A DNA stretch of 64,000 nucleotides. It comes from Rhodococcoides corynebacterioides NBRC 14404. GTDB lineage: Bacteria > Actinomycetota > Actinomycetes > Mycobacteriales > Mycobacteriaceae. Location of the stretch: contig NZ_BCWV01000006.1 in assembly GCF_001894765.1 (NCBI RefSeq), positions 124,001-188,000 of the forward strand. Direction: 5' to 3'. The stretch's first letter is position 1, and each line of letters starts with the position of its first letter. Below are positions 25,433 through 35,024 of this stretch, one piece after another. The translations under genes and the position numbers were made by a program. The notes under the pieces are model-generated. The model made no database searches. It was not told the DNA's origin and saw nothing but the letters and a program-made list of their open reading frames with translations.

Positions 25433-26430
25433 CACGTACGCGGGTACGGCCAGGGATTGAATCGACACACCTTGCCGTCCATGGGGACGACACCCTCGGG
25501 GTCGAGCGTCGCGATGTCGTCGTTGGCCGTGCCGAAGGTCTGCTGCATCATGATCGGTGCCAGCCCGCCGTCGGTCTCGCACGGCTGATGCGCCTGGTAG
25601 CCGATCGCGTGGCCCACCTCGTGGTTGACGACGTACTGGCGGTAGGAGCCGATGTCGCCCTGGAACGCCGTCGCACCGCGCACCCACCGGGGCTCGTTGA
25701 GCACCACGCGGTCGATGCCGGGGTTGTAGCAGGAGACCTCGAGCTGGATGTCGTAACCGCAGACGTCCCGCACCGTCATCTGCGAGGTCAGGGAGACCCG
25801 GAAGTCGGGATCACCCGTGTCGACCCGACGGAAGGCGAACCGCGCGTCGTTGGTCCAGCTCTTCGGGTTGGACAGCGTGGCGTCGACGAAGCGGCCGAAG
25901 GACTCGTCACCGCCGAAACCCACCGTGTCGATGCCGTCCTCGATCTCCACGGTGTAGGTGAAGACGCGCTCGGTGCCCTGCCCCACCTGGTCGGTCGTCC
26001 CCGGCACGACGCGCCATGTCCCCGCGCCCTGGACGGCGAACGGCCCGCCGTCGGGCATCTGGCCCGACGGAATGCTGTCGGCGAAATTGCCGTCGCCCGC
26101 GGGCGGCACCCCGATCACGTCGGTGCCCTCGGACGTGTTGGACAGTGCCGGGAAACCGGGCGCGGAATCGGCCGAGGGGCCCGTGCCCGGATCGCGCACC
26201 GCGTCGACGATCACGAGCACGGTGACCACGAGCAGGATCGGCAGGGCGTAGGCCCGCCAGCCGTAGGTGGCCACGAAGCGACCCACCCGGCTGCGCTTCT
26301 TCGCGGTGCGTTCGGGGCGCGGCGGGCGGGGACGACCGGCGTCGACGGCCGTCGGATCCCACTGCGCCCGGAGCGGCTGATGAGATCGCCGCGCCCGGTC
26401 CGCGCGCTGCGGATGCCCTCGATCGCTCAC
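25432..26430 (-). CDS. Membrane-anchored zinc metalloprotease-like protein (DUF3152, Rv3207c-like)
   Basis: 332 residues. A basic N-terminal segment is followed by one membrane helix (about residues 57-77). The large extracytoplasmic domain carries HEVGHAIGYQAH, a zincin-type metal site, near residue 270. Four cysteines (VCGYD, SCYN, PCET, VCRF) could form two disulfides outside the membrane. It corresponds to Rv3207c. Proteolysis is inferred from the motif only. GTG at 26430 is the start; the stop overlaps moeZ. Confidence 0.85.
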   Translation of the reverse strand: MSDRGHPQRADRARRSHQPLRAQWDPTAVDAGRPRPPRPERTAKKRSRVGRFVATYGWRAYALPILLVVTVLVIVDAVRDPGTGPSADSAPGFPALSNTSEGTDVIGVPPAGDGNFADSIPSGQMPDGGPFAVQGAGTWRVVPGTTDQVGQGTERVFTYTVEIEDGIDTVGFGGDESFGRFVDATLSNPKSWTNDARFAFRRVDTGDPDFRVSLTSQMTVRDVCGYDIQLEVSCYNPGIDRVVLNEPRWVRGATAFQGDIGSYRQYVVNHEVGHAIGYQAHQPCETDGGLAPIMMQQTFGTANDDIATLDPEGVVPMDGKVCRFNPWPYPRT

Positions 26431-26573
26431 CGATCCAGGTTCTCACACGTGCCCGACCGCTCGGATCGGCGCGCCGGGGTATCGTCGACACGATCTGCAG
26501 AACGACATGCCGCGCCCTACCGCTGAGCCGAGAGATCCTCGTCCGTCGGCCGACGCGGCGGATGGGACGGTAG

Positions 26574-27230
<657 letters not shown>

Positions 27231-27263
27231 CCGGAGTCGATTCGACCGGCACACGCCCACGAC

Positions 27264-27304
27264 GACGAACGGCCCCGCACCTGCTCGGTGCGGGGCCGTT
27301 CGTC
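27264..27304. terminator. Bidirectional terminator between TetR and DUF3107 genes
   Basis: Perfect 18-bp inverted repeat (27264-27281 and 27287-27304) with loop TGCTC. It lies between two convergent genes. There is no long T-run, as is common in high-GC actinobacteria. Confidence 0.85.
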
Positions 27305-27325
27305 GGCGTATCCGAACGGGTCCGG

Positions 27326-27559
27326 TCAGGACGCCGTGACGGTCGAGAACCCGACGCGTCGGCTGTCCGACGGACCGATCTCGACGTAGGCCAGCTTGCC
27401 CGCGGGGACGAGGAACTTCCGGCCCTTCTCGTCGACCAGGGTCAGCACGCCCTCACCGCCGAAGGCTCCGGAGACCAGGGCCTCCACCTCGTCGGGCGTC
27501 TGGGCGCTGTTGATCACCAGTTCCCGTGGGCTGTCCGAAATTCCGATCTTGACCTCCAC
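27326..27559 (-). CDS. DUF3107 small protein (TB9.4/Rv3208A-like)
   Basis: 77 residues beginning VEVKIGISDSPREL, with ALVSGAFGGEGVLTLVDEKG, the signature of the actinobacterial DUF3107 family that includes TB9.4. No enzymatic motif is seen; function unknown. GTG 27559 follows GGAGGTCGGCC, a good ribosome site. It sits convergent to the TetR gene as Rv3208A is to Rv3208. The small Rv3209-like gene found next in M. tuberculosis is missing here. Confidence 0.85.
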   Translation of the reverse strand: MEVKIGISDSPRELVINSAQTPDEVEALVSGAFGGEGVLTLVDEKGRKFLVPAGKLAYVEIGPSDSRRVGFSTVTAS

Positions 27560-27697
27560 GGCCGACCTCCACGTCGTTGTCGTTGATGCCTGTCTGTTCG
27601 TGGTCCAGGCTAGTGCAGCACCCGCGCCCGACACGGTCTCCGACGCCACGCCCTGAGCGAACAGCCGGGCAGAACCGGACGAGATCCGAGGGGACGC

Positions 27698-28429
27698 TCA
27701 GACGAGGCCGAGAGTGGCCATGCGTTCGGAATGGCGCACCTGCATACGGTCGAACAGCGCGACGATGCCGGTGAAGTCGCCCGACGCCGTCATGACCAAC
27801 TCGGTCAGCTCTTCGCGCTGCGCGAGGACGAACTGAGCCTGGGTGATCGCCTCGCCCAGCAGCCGCCGGCCCCACAGCATCAGGCGGTCCTTGGCGGCGG
27901 CGTCCTCGGCGACCCGAGCCGCCACCTCGGAGACGACGAACTCCGAGTGCCCCGTCTCGGCGAGCACCTCGCGCACCGTCGCGGCGACCTCGGCGGGCAG
28001 GCTGTGGGCGATCTCGCGGTAGAAGTCCGCGGCCAGCCCGTCCGCGACGTAGGTCTTGACCAGGACTTCCATCCACGTCGACGGCAGAGTCGACGCGTGA
28101 TAGGCATCGAGGGCGGCCGCGAACGGTTCGGTCACCGACAGCACGTCTCGCCCCCGCTCCCGCAGAGCGGCCTCGAGGACCTCGAAGTGATTCATCTCGG
28201 CGGCGGCCATGCTGGCCATCGCGATGCGGTCCCGCAGCGTGGGGGCCATCGCGGCGTCCTCGACCAGGCGATAGAAGGCGGAGATCTCGCCGTACGCGAG
28301 CACGCCGAACAGGCTCACGATGCCCGGGTGATCGGCGGAGACGACACCCGGCGCCGAGGCGGCCTCCACATCCGGCGCAGAGGCGCCGTCGACCTGCTGC
28401 GACTGCCCGGTGACCCCAGTGCTCTCCAT
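27698..28429 (-). CDS. Ferritin-like fold protein (Rv3210c-like)
   Basis: 243 residues, almost all helical. Acidic/His pairs typical of ferritin-like di-metal proteins are present, for example AMASMAAAEMNHFEVLEAAL and ETGHSEFVVSE. It resembles the group related to tRNA hydroxylase MiaE, and to Rv3210c; the reaction is unknown. ATG 28429 is preferred because TAGGGT lies eight bases before it; GTG 28435 is in frame just upstream. It is divergent from rhlE as in M. tuberculosis. Confidence 0.82.
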   Translation of the reverse strand: MESTGVTGQSQQVDGASAPDVEAASAPGVVSADHPGIVSLFGVLAYGEISAFYRLVEDAAMAPTLRDRIAMASMAAAEMNHFEVLEAALRERGRDVLSVTEPFAAALDAYHASTLPSTWMEVLVKTYVADGLAADFYREIAHSLPAEVAATVREVLAETGHSEFVVSEVAARVAEDAAAKDRLMLWGRRLLGEAITQAQFVLAQREELTELVMTASGDFTGIVALFDRMQVRHSERMATLGLV

Positions 28430-28493
28430 GGCCACAGACCCTACCGTCGGACACGTCCGAACTGCCGATACCGCGGCCCGGACATCGCCGGGC

Positions 28494-28772
28494 TAGAATG
28501 GTCGTGACGGCGCTGCGTCCGTGCGACGACGGCCGTGTCTCGGACACCTTCGAGTCACGCTGCGGCCACCGCGGCGCCGACACCGACACTGTGCGCGCAC
28601 TCGGTTCGTGCCTGCCGCCGTTCGTGTCGCCGGGGTTGCCGCGACGGACCATGTCCGTCGCCACCACCGGCCGACGGCGCTGCGGGCGGCATACGGACTC
28701 GGGGGCATCGACATCGGCCGTCACTCGGCCTGGCCCTCGTGGTGCGTGCGAGACCCGAGAGAGGCCGGACCC
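28494..28772 (+). promoter_or_regulatory. Promoter and long 5-prime leader of rhlE
   Basis: TAGAAT (28494-28499) is a near-consensus -10. From the expected start point near 28506 to the coding start at 28773 there are about 265 nt without a supported gene. A 92-codon open frame (28498-28776) ends so that its TGA overlaps the CTG start, but its codon usage is poor. Long leaders on DEAD-box helicase genes often mediate autoregulation; that role here is inferred. Confidence 0.55.
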
Positions 28773-30413
28773 CTGAGCAAGATCACCGTCGACCACGAGA
28801 ACGACGCCCCCGCGGAGACCACCGTGTCCGCCGCGCTGGACACCACCCACACTCCCCCCACCTTCGCCGAACTCGGCGTGCACCCGCAGATCGTGCGCGG
28901 GCTCGCCGACATCGGCATCGACCGCACCTTCGCCATCCAGGAGCTCACGCTGCCGCTGGCCCTCGCCGGCGACGACCTCATCGGTCAGGCACGCACCGGT
29001 ATGGGCAAGACGTTCGGCTTCGGCGTGCCGTTGCTGCACCGCCTCGCCACCGGTCCCGCCGACGGCTCGGGCACGTCGGTGCTGGACGGCACCCCGCGGG
29101 CGCTGGTCATCGTCCCGACGCGCGAGCTCTGCGTCCAGGTCACCAGCGACCTCGAGAACGCCGCCAAGCATCTGCAGTCCGCCGACGGACCCGTTCGGGT
29201 CATGTCCATCTACGGCGGTCGCCCCTACGAGGCGCAGATCGCCACCCTGCAGTCCGGCGTCGACGTCGTCGTCGGCACCCCGGGTCGACTGCTCGACCTG
29301 GCCAAGCAGGGCCACTTGATGCTCGGCAAGGTCGGCGTGCTGGTCCTCGACGAGGCCGACGAGATGCTCGACCTCGGCTTCCTCCCCGACATCGAACGCC
29401 TCATGGGCATGGTCCCGGACAAGCGTCAGACCATGCTGTTCTCGGCGACCATGCCGGGACCGATCATCACCCTGGCCCGCACGTTCCTCACGCAGCCGAC
29501 GCACATCCGCGCCGAGGAGGCCGAGTCCTCCGCCGTGCACGAGCGCACCGCGCAGCACGTCTACCGTGCCCACGCACTGGACAAGGCCGAGATGGTGGCC
29601 CGCGTGCTGCAGGCCGACGGGCGCGGCGCGACCATGATTTTCACGCGCACCAAGCGCACCGCCCAGAAGGTGGCCGACGACCTCGCCGAGCGCGGATTCG
29701 CCGTCGGCGCAGTCCACGGCGACCTCGGGCAGGTCGCGCGTGAGAAGGCGCTCGAGAAGTTCCGTGCCGGCAAGATCGACGTCCTCGTCGCCACCGATGT
29801 CGCCGCCCGCGGCATCGACATCGACGACGTCACGCACGTCATCAACTACCAGTGCCCGGAGGACGAGAAGACCTACGTCCACCGCATCGGTCGCACCGGC
29901 CGCGCGGGTCGCACCGGCATCGCCGTCACGCTGGTCGACTGGGACGACATCCCTCGCTGGCAGCTGATCGACAAGGCGCTCGGACTCGACATTCCCGACC
30001 CCGCGGAGACCTACTCCAGCTCCGATCACCTGTACTCCGAGCTGAACATTCCGCGCGACGCCACCGGCAGCATCGCCGAGGCCTCCCGGCCGACGGCCGC
30101 CGAGACCTCCACCGACTCGCGATCCGGTTCCGACGGCGCCGGGTCCTCGGACGACGCGCCGCGCGCGCCGCGTCGGTCACGGAACCGTCGCCGCACCCGT
30201 GGCGGCACCACCGCCACGGCCGCCGCGACCGAGCAGGGAGCGACCGCCGCCAACTCGACCTCGACCTCGACCGACGGCGACGGTGGCGGTGACGACAAGG
30301 CCGGATCGCGCCCCCGTCGCCGACGTCGCCGCGGATCGGGTCGTGGTGGCGCGTCCGCCGACACCGCCACCGCCGAGTCCGGCGCCGCTGTCACCGCCGC
30401 AGCGCACGACTGA
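28773..30413 (+). CDS. rhlE: DEAD-box RNA helicase RhlE
   Basis: 546 residues from the proposed start. Helicase motifs in order: Q motif FAIQELTLPLAL, Walker A ARTGMGKT, PTREL, TPGRLLDL, DEAD in VLDEADEML, SAT, then VATDVAARGID and HRIGRTGRAG. The last 150 residues are Ser/Thr/Ala then Arg-rich, an RNA-binding tail. It unwinds structured RNA, for example in ribosome assembly, decay or cold. High-GC third positions begin at CTG 28773, which follows GAGAGAGG at a suitable distance; no ATG or GTG fits as well. GTG 28746 and GTG 28824 are the conventional alternatives. It corresponds to Rv3211. Confidence 0.9.
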   Translation: MSKITVDHENDAPAETTVSAALDTTHTPPTFAELGVHPQIVRGLADIGIDRTFAIQELTLPLALAGDDLIGQARTGMGKTFGFGVPLLHRLATGPADGSGTSVLDGTPRALVIVPTRELCVQVTSDLENAAKHLQSADGPVRVMSIYGGRPYEAQIATLQSGVDVVVGTPGRLLDLAKQGHLMLGKVGVLVLDEADEMLDLGFLPDIERLMGMVPDKRQTMLFSATMPGPIITLARTFLTQPTHIRAEEAESSAVHERTAQHVYRAHALDKAEMVARVLQADGRGATMIFTRTKRTAQKVADDLAERGFAVGAVHGDLGQVAREKALEKFRAGKIDVLVATDVAARGIDIDDVTHVINYQCPEDEKTYVHRIGRTGRAGRTGIAVTLVDWDDIPRWQLIDKALGLDIPDPAETYSSSDHLYSELNIPRDATGSIAEASRPTAAETSTDSRSGSDGAGSSDDAPRAPRRSRNRRRTRGGTTATAAATEQGATAANSTSTSTDGDGGGDDKAGSRPRRRRRRGSGRGGASADTATAESGAAVTAAAHD

Positions 30414-30431
30414 CGGCCGGCTCGTCGGCCT

Positions 30432-31679
30432 GTGCTCGCACCCGAACGGCGCACCCGCGCCGACGTGATCGCCGCCGCCACGATCGCCGTTCTGGTGATG
30501 GTGGCGGCGGTCGCCGTCTGGTGGAACAGCGATGCCCGCGGCACCACGTCGGTGGTGGCCGAATCCCCGGTCGGTCCGCCGCCCTCGGCGCTGTCCGTCC
30601 CCGAATCGGTCTCCGAGATCTGGCGGACCGACGACGCGGGACGGGGAACTCCGTTCGTCGTGGGCGGCACCGTGATCGCCTCGGACGACCACACCGTGCG
30701 CGGCCTCGACCCGGCGACCGGGGACCCGCGCTGGAGTTACTCCCGCGATCGTGACCTGTGCACGGTGGTCGGCGCCTGGGACGCCGCGGTGGCCACCTAC
30801 CGCGACGATCGCGGGTGCGGACAGGTCACCGAACTCGACGGCGGGTCCGGCGCTCGCGAGGACCAGCGCACCAACGACGCGGACGATCCGGCGCGGCTGA
30901 GCTTCGACGGAACCTACGTCACCCAGGCGGGATCGACGCGGCTCGAGGTGTGGCGGTCCGACCTGGTGCGCACCCTCGAGTACGGACGCGTCGACGCCCC
31001 CGTGAATCCGGGCTCGCAACCACGCAGCGGATGCACGCTGATCTCGACCTCCTCGGCGAGCAGTCGAGTCGCCGTGCTGGAGCGGTGCCCCGGCGAAACC
31101 GGTCTGCGTCTGACCACGATGAACCCGGCACCGAAGGATGCGACCGTCCCGGAGGTCTACGGGTCGACGGTGCTGGCCGACGTCTCCCCCGACGTCGAGA
31201 CCGCCCGCGTCCTCGCCGTCGTCGGCGATCGCGTCGCGCTCTACCTGCCGCCGTCGGACACCGTGGTGGGTCGGGTGGCCCTCTTCGACGGGTCCGCGAC
31301 GTTCCTCTCGGCCACTCCGATGGACGAGCCGGTGACCACCACGTGGCCGACCGCACGCGCGTCCGACCTGGTCCGCACCGGGTCCGTGCTGGTGTGGTGG
31401 ACCGGATCCGTCGCCGTCGGCTTCGATCAGGCGACGCTCGAGCGCCGGTGGGTCCTGCCGACCGCCCTCGGCGCGGGTGCCGTCATGGCCGGGCAGCTCC
31501 TCGTGCCGGTTCCCGGCGGCCTGGCCGTGACGGACACCGAATCCGGCACCGTCTCCCGCACCCTCCCGGTCGACCGCGAGGACCGCACCGCACCCGTCTC
31601 GGTCACCGCGCTCGGCACCCGCGTCGTCGAGGGCCGACGAGGCGCCGACGGGACCGGCACCACCGTCGTCCTGGGCTGA
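30432..31679 (+). CDS. Membrane-anchored beta-propeller-like protein (Rv3212-like)
   Basis: 415 residues. One membrane helix (about 13-32, VIAAATIAVLVMVAAVAVWW) precedes an extracytoplasmic domain. PQQ-propeller-like repeats are suggested by VRGLDPATGDPRWSY and GFDQATLERRW. The role is unknown; it may bind a ligand or assemble envelope proteins. GTG 30432 lies 18 bp after rhlE in the same direction, so co-transcription is likely. It matches Rv3212 by position and architecture. A strong hairpin follows the stop. Confidence 0.75.
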   Translation: MLAPERRTRADVIAAATIAVLVMVAAVAVWWNSDARGTTSVVAESPVGPPPSALSVPESVSEIWRTDDAGRGTPFVVGGTVIASDDHTVRGLDPATGDPRWSYSRDRDLCTVVGAWDAAVATYRDDRGCGQVTELDGGSGAREDQRTNDADDPARLSFDGTYVTQAGSTRLEVWRSDLVRTLEYGRVDAPVNPGSQPRSGCTLISTSSASSRVAVLERCPGETGLRLTTMNPAPKDATVPEVYGSTVLADVSPDVETARVLAVVGDRVALYLPPSDTVVGRVALFDGSATFLSATPMDEPVTTTWPTARASDLVRTGSVLVWWTGSVAVGFDQATLERRWVLPTALGAGAVMAGQLLVPVPGGLAVTDTESGTVSRTLPVDREDRTAPVSVTALGTRVVEGRRGADGTGTTVVLG

Positions 31680-31681
31680 GT

Positions 31682-31706
31682 CGTCGTCTCGCCGGGCGAG
31701 ACGACG
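31682..31706. terminator. Bidirectional terminator, Rv3212-like/ParA
   Basis: Perfect 10-bp inverted repeat CGTCGTCTCG (31682-31691) and CGAGACGACG (31697-31706) with loop CCGGG. It lies between convergent genes. Confidence 0.8.
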
Positions 31707-31714
31707 TGGCCGAC

Positions 31715-32506
31715 CTACTCGCCGTCGTACGTCTGCAGCGCCGCGCCGTCCGTCCAGTGGGCGTCCAGGTTGCGCGCCAGTTCGCGGTAGGCCTCGGCGC
31801 CCTTGTTCTTGCGGCCCGAGATCACCGACGTCCCCGAGGCCGACGCCTCGGCGAACCGCACGGTCCGCGGGATGGGCGGGGCGACGACGGGGATGTCGTA
31901 CTGACCGGAGACGTCCGCGAGCACGTCCCGGCTGTGGGTGGTGCGCGCGTCGAACAGTGTGGCGAGCGCGCCGAGCAACTCGAGGTCCGGGTTGGTGATC
32001 TGCCGGACCTCCTCGACCGTGGTCAGGAGCTGTCCCACGCCGCGATGCGCCAACGTCTCGCACTGCAGCGGGACGAGGACCGCCGTGGCGGCCGTGAGGC
32101 CGTTCAGCGTCAACACACCCAGCGAGGGTGGGCAGTCCAACAACACCACGTCGTACTCGGCCACCACCGGTGCGAGCGCACGCTTGAGCGTGTACTCGCG
32201 GCCGGGCCGCATGAGCAGGAGGGCCTCCGCGCCGGCGAGGTCGATGGTCGCCGGCAGGAGATCCACGCCGTCGTCCGTCGACAGAATCGCCTCACCGACG
32301 GGAAGCGCCGCAGTGAGCACCTCGTGCACCGACGCGGTGAGCTTGTCCGGGTTGTGCCCCAACGAGAAGGTGAGCGATCCCTGCGGATCGAGGTCCACGA
32401 CCAGTACTCGCCGCCCCGACGCCGCCAGGGCCGCGCCGAGGGAAGCCACGGTGGTCGTCTTGGCGACGCCACCCTTCTGGTTGGCCACGGCCAGAATCGT
32501 CGTCAC
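31715..32506 (-). CDS. ParA-family ATPase (Rv3213c-like)
   Basis: 263 residues. Deviant Walker A NQKGGVAKTTT at residue 9, Walker A-prime VDLDPQGS, and LLDCPPSLG mark a ParA/Soj/MinD-type ATPase. It may position cargo or the chromosome; no parB partner lies nearby, as for Rv3213c. Start is GTG 32506; CAAGAT seven bases before it fits a leaderless -10. GTG 32512 is an in-frame alternative. The upstream neighbour is an unrelated exporter. Confidence 0.86.
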   Translation of the reverse strand: MTTILAVANQKGGVAKTTTVASLGAALAASGRRVLVVDLDPQGSLTFSLGHNPDKLTASVHEVLTAALPVGEAILSTDDGVDLLPATIDLAGAEALLLMRPGREYTLKRALAPVVAEYDVVLLDCPPSLGVLTLNGLTAATAVLVPLQCETLAHRGVGQLLTTVEEVRQITNPDLELLGALATLFDARTTHSRDVLADVSGQYDIPVVAPPIPRTVRFAEASASGTSVISGRKNKGAEAYRELARNLDAHWTDGAALQTYDGE

Positions 32507-32570
32507 GCGCACGATCTTGTCATCACGACCGACCCCGCGCCGCACCTCGCCCCGGTGTGGCGCGACGAGG

Positions 32571-34136
32571 TCAGTGCAGCAGCGTCGGTGCGGCGCCCGA
32601 GCCGGCGGTCGGCGTGACCTTCCGACGCGGCAGCAGGAACGCCGGAACGAAAGTGAACGCCACGATGATCGTCGCCACGAGGAAGGTCGATCCGAACGCG
32701 TCCGCGGCCTGGGCGAGGCCCGTTTCCACCGCACCAGGCGGCAGCGCTGCGGCGATCTCCGGGTCGTTCTGCGCGGCCATCGCCGGGCCGGCGGCGGCCC
32801 GATCGAGCAACTGATTCGTCAGCACCACCGAGATCACCGCGGTACCCACCGAGCCGGCGGACTGCTGGATGATGTTCATCAGGGTCGACCCGCGCGCCAC
32901 CGACGCGTCGTCGAGCGTCTGCAGCGCCGCCGTCATGATCGGCATCATCGTCGCGCCGAGGCCCAGACCCATGACGAACAGACCGCCGAGCAGAATCACG
33001 TAGGACGTCGACGGACCCACCTGCGTGAACACCGCCATACCCGCGGTGACCAGGGCCATGCCGGTGATGACGATGCGCCCGGGGCCGATGCGGTCGGCGA
33101 GATTGCCGGCGATCGGCATCGAGACCATCGCACCGAGTCCCTGGGGCGCCAGCAGCAGCCCGGCGGCGAGCGTGGTCTCGCCTCGCACCTGCAGGAAGTA
33201 ACTGGGGAAGATCAACCCGGCCCCGAAGAAGGCGATCGCGAACAGGCTCATCGCCACCACGGCGACGGACAACGCGCGGTTCCGGAAGAGGCGCAGGTCG
33301 ATCAGCGGATGCTCGACGCGCAGCGCATGGACCACGAAGGCGGCGACGAGGGCGAGACCCACCACTGCCGACACGAGCACGCGGGCGGACAGCACGGTGC
33401 CGGTCTCGGGAATCGACGAGACGCCGAAGAGGAACAGCGCGAGTCCGGGCGAGAGCAACAACATCCCGACCACGTCGAAGGACTGCGACGGCTGCGGGGC
33501 GTCCTTCGGCAGTATCGTCCACGCCGCGATCAGGGCGACGATGCCGATCGGCACGTTGATGAGGAAGATCCAGTGCCAGCTCGCGGCGTCGATGAGCCAC
33601 CCGCCGAGGATCGGCCCCGCGATGGGGCCGAGCAGCATGGGCACACCGAGCACGGCCATGACGCGACCGATGCGGTCGGGGCCCGCGGCGCGGGTCAGGA
33701 TCGTCATGCCGAGTGGCATGAGCATGCCGCCGCCGAACCCCTGCAGCACGCGGAACACGATGAGCGACGTGATGTCCCACGCCACGCTGCAGAGCATCGA
33801 GCCCGCGACGAACAGGACCAGGGCCGTCAGATAGAGGCGCTTGGTGCCGAAGCGGTCCGCGGCCCACCCGGTCAGCGGAATGACCGAGGCGAGGGCCAGC
33901 GTGTAGCCGGTCATCGTCCACGCCACACTCGCGTAGGTGGTCCGGAACTCGGCGGCGAACGTCGGAAGTGCCACGCTGACCACGGTCACGTCCAGGATCG
34001 ACATGATCGCACCGATGACGATGACACCGGCGATCTTGAGGACGGTCGCGTCCAGGCCCCGCTCGGCGGCAACGGTCGCCACGGCGGGCTCGTCCACTCC
34101 GGTCGCCGGGGCGGACTCGGTGGTTCGATCGGTCAT
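32571..34136 (-). CDS. DHA2-family MFS multidrug exporter
   Basis: 521 residues with 14 hydrophobic segments expected for the EmrB/QacA group. The motif GWAADRFGTKRLYL is MFS motif A; VLGVPMLLGPIAGPILGGWL is the antiporter motif C. It would expel drugs or toxic compounds in exchange for protons. ATG 34136 follows GAAGGAAG nine bases upstream. It has no counterpart at this place in M. tuberculosis, so it is an insertion between the Rv3213c and Rv3214 equivalents. An inverted repeat CCGCTC-cga-GAGCGG (34171-34185) upstream may be an operator, but no regulator gene is adjacent. Confidence 0.88.
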   Translation of the reverse strand: MTDRTTESAPATGVDEPAVATVAAERGLDATVLKIAGVIVIGAIMSILDVTVVSVALPTFAAEFRTTYASVAWTMTGYTLALASVIPLTGWAADRFGTKRLYLTALVLFVAGSMLCSVAWDITSLIVFRVLQGFGGGMLMPLGMTILTRAAGPDRIGRVMAVLGVPMLLGPIAGPILGGWLIDAASWHWIFLINVPIGIVALIAAWTILPKDAPQPSQSFDVVGMLLLSPGLALFLFGVSSIPETGTVLSARVLVSAVVGLALVAAFVVHALRVEHPLIDLRLFRNRALSVAVVAMSLFAIAFFGAGLIFPSYFLQVRGETTLAAGLLLAPQGLGAMVSMPIAGNLADRIGPGRIVITGMALVTAGMAVFTQVGPSTSYVILLGGLFVMGLGLGATMMPIMTAALQTLDDASVARGSTLMNIIQQSAGSVGTAVISVVLTNQLLDRAAAGPAMAAQNDPEIAAALPPGAVETGLAQAADAFGSTFLVATIIVAFTFVPAFLLPRRKVTPTAGSGAAPTLLH

Positions 34137-34290
34137 GATCGGTGACTTCCTTCTCTCGCGCACTCGTCACCCGCTCCGAGAGCGGTGGGAGGAACCCGAG
34201 AAGTAAACACGCATCCGCCCCGTTCGTTCCAGCGAGTTCTCCGAGACCTATGTCACCGACCCACGTCGCCGATGAGGAAGGATCGACGTC

Positions 34291-34920
34291 GTGCTCGACG
34301 ACCACCGCCCGGAGTCCGATTCGCTGCGCCCCGACGCCCGCCTGGTGCTGCTCCGCCACGGGGAGACCGATTGGGCGCGCACGGGTCGGCACACCTCGGT
34401 GACGGACGTGCCCCTCACCGACCGAGGCGAGGATCAGGCGCGCGCCGCCGGCGGCCGAATCGCGATGCTCGGCCTGCGTCACCCGCTGGTGGTCGCGAGC
34501 CCGCGGACCCGCGCTCTCCGCACCGCGGAGCTCGCCGGCTTCGCGGTGGACCGAGCGTGGGACGCCGTGCGCGAGTGGGAGTACGGCGACTACGAGGGAC
34601 GGACCACCCCGGAGATCCGCCGGGAGGTCCCGCACTGGACGGTATGGACCCATCCGTGCCCGGGCGGAGAAACGGCCGATGCGGCGTCGTCGCGCGCGGA
34701 CCTCGTGCTCTCCGTGGTGTCGGCGACGCTGCCGGAGCGGGACGTCGTCGTGGTCGGGCACGGGCACTTCTCCCGCGTTCTGATCGCCCGCTGGATCGGC
34801 GAGCCCGTGACCGAGGGACGGCGATTCGCCCTCGGTCCGGCCGGCTCGACCGTCCTGGGGTTCGAGCACGGATTCAGGCAGGTGGTGTCGCACAACGTGC
34901 CGCCGGAGCACGGAGCGTAG
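34291..34920 (+). CDS. gpm2: Histidine phosphatase, phosphoglycerate mutase-like (Gpm2)
   Basis: 209 residues. The phosphate-accepting His is in LLRHGETDWAR (residue about 23); the second catalytic His is in VVGHGHFSR. SPRTRALRTAEL completes the family pattern. The M. tuberculosis counterpart Rv3214 acts as an acid phosphatase rather than a mutase, so phosphatase is the safer call. GTG 34291 follows AGGAAGGA. The last codons, PEHGA and stop, are the first part of a 38-bp repeat that continues downstream. Confidence 0.87.
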   Translation: MLDDHRPESDSLRPDARLVLLRHGETDWARTGRHTSVTDVPLTDRGEDQARAAGGRIAMLGLRHPLVVASPRTRALRTAELAGFAVDRAWDAVREWEYGDYEGRTTPEIRREVPHWTVWTHPCPGGETADAASSRADLVLSVVSATLPERDVVVVGHGHFSRVLIARWIGEPVTEGRRFALGPAGSTVLGFEHGFRQVVSHNVPPEHGA

Positions 34921-35016
34921 CGGAGCTGCGACCAGGAATTCCGGAGCACGGAGCGTAGCGGAGCTGCGACCAGGAATTCCGGAGCACGGAGCGTAGCGGA
35001 GCTGCGACCCGAGATT
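34903..35016. repeat. Three tandem copies of a 38-bp repeat
   Basis: Units at 34903-34940, 34941-34978 and 34979-35016. The first two are identical; the third differs only near its end (CGAGATT for CAGGAATT). A fragment of a fourth (CCGGAGGA) follows. Each unit contains GGAGCGTAGCGGAGC. The first unit encodes the end of gpm2, including its TAG stop. The copies fill the space between the convergent gpm2 and Rv3217c-like genes, where a terminator would be expected. Confidence 0.95.
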
Positions 35017-35024
35017 CCGGAGGA

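Noticed and set aside
27453..30029. Minus-strand 858-codon frame across rhlE
   Set aside because: Antisense to the helicase motifs of rhlE, with no domain of its own.
34903..35016. Possible CRISPR array
   Set aside because: The copies are directly adjacent with no variable spacers, and no cas gene is present.
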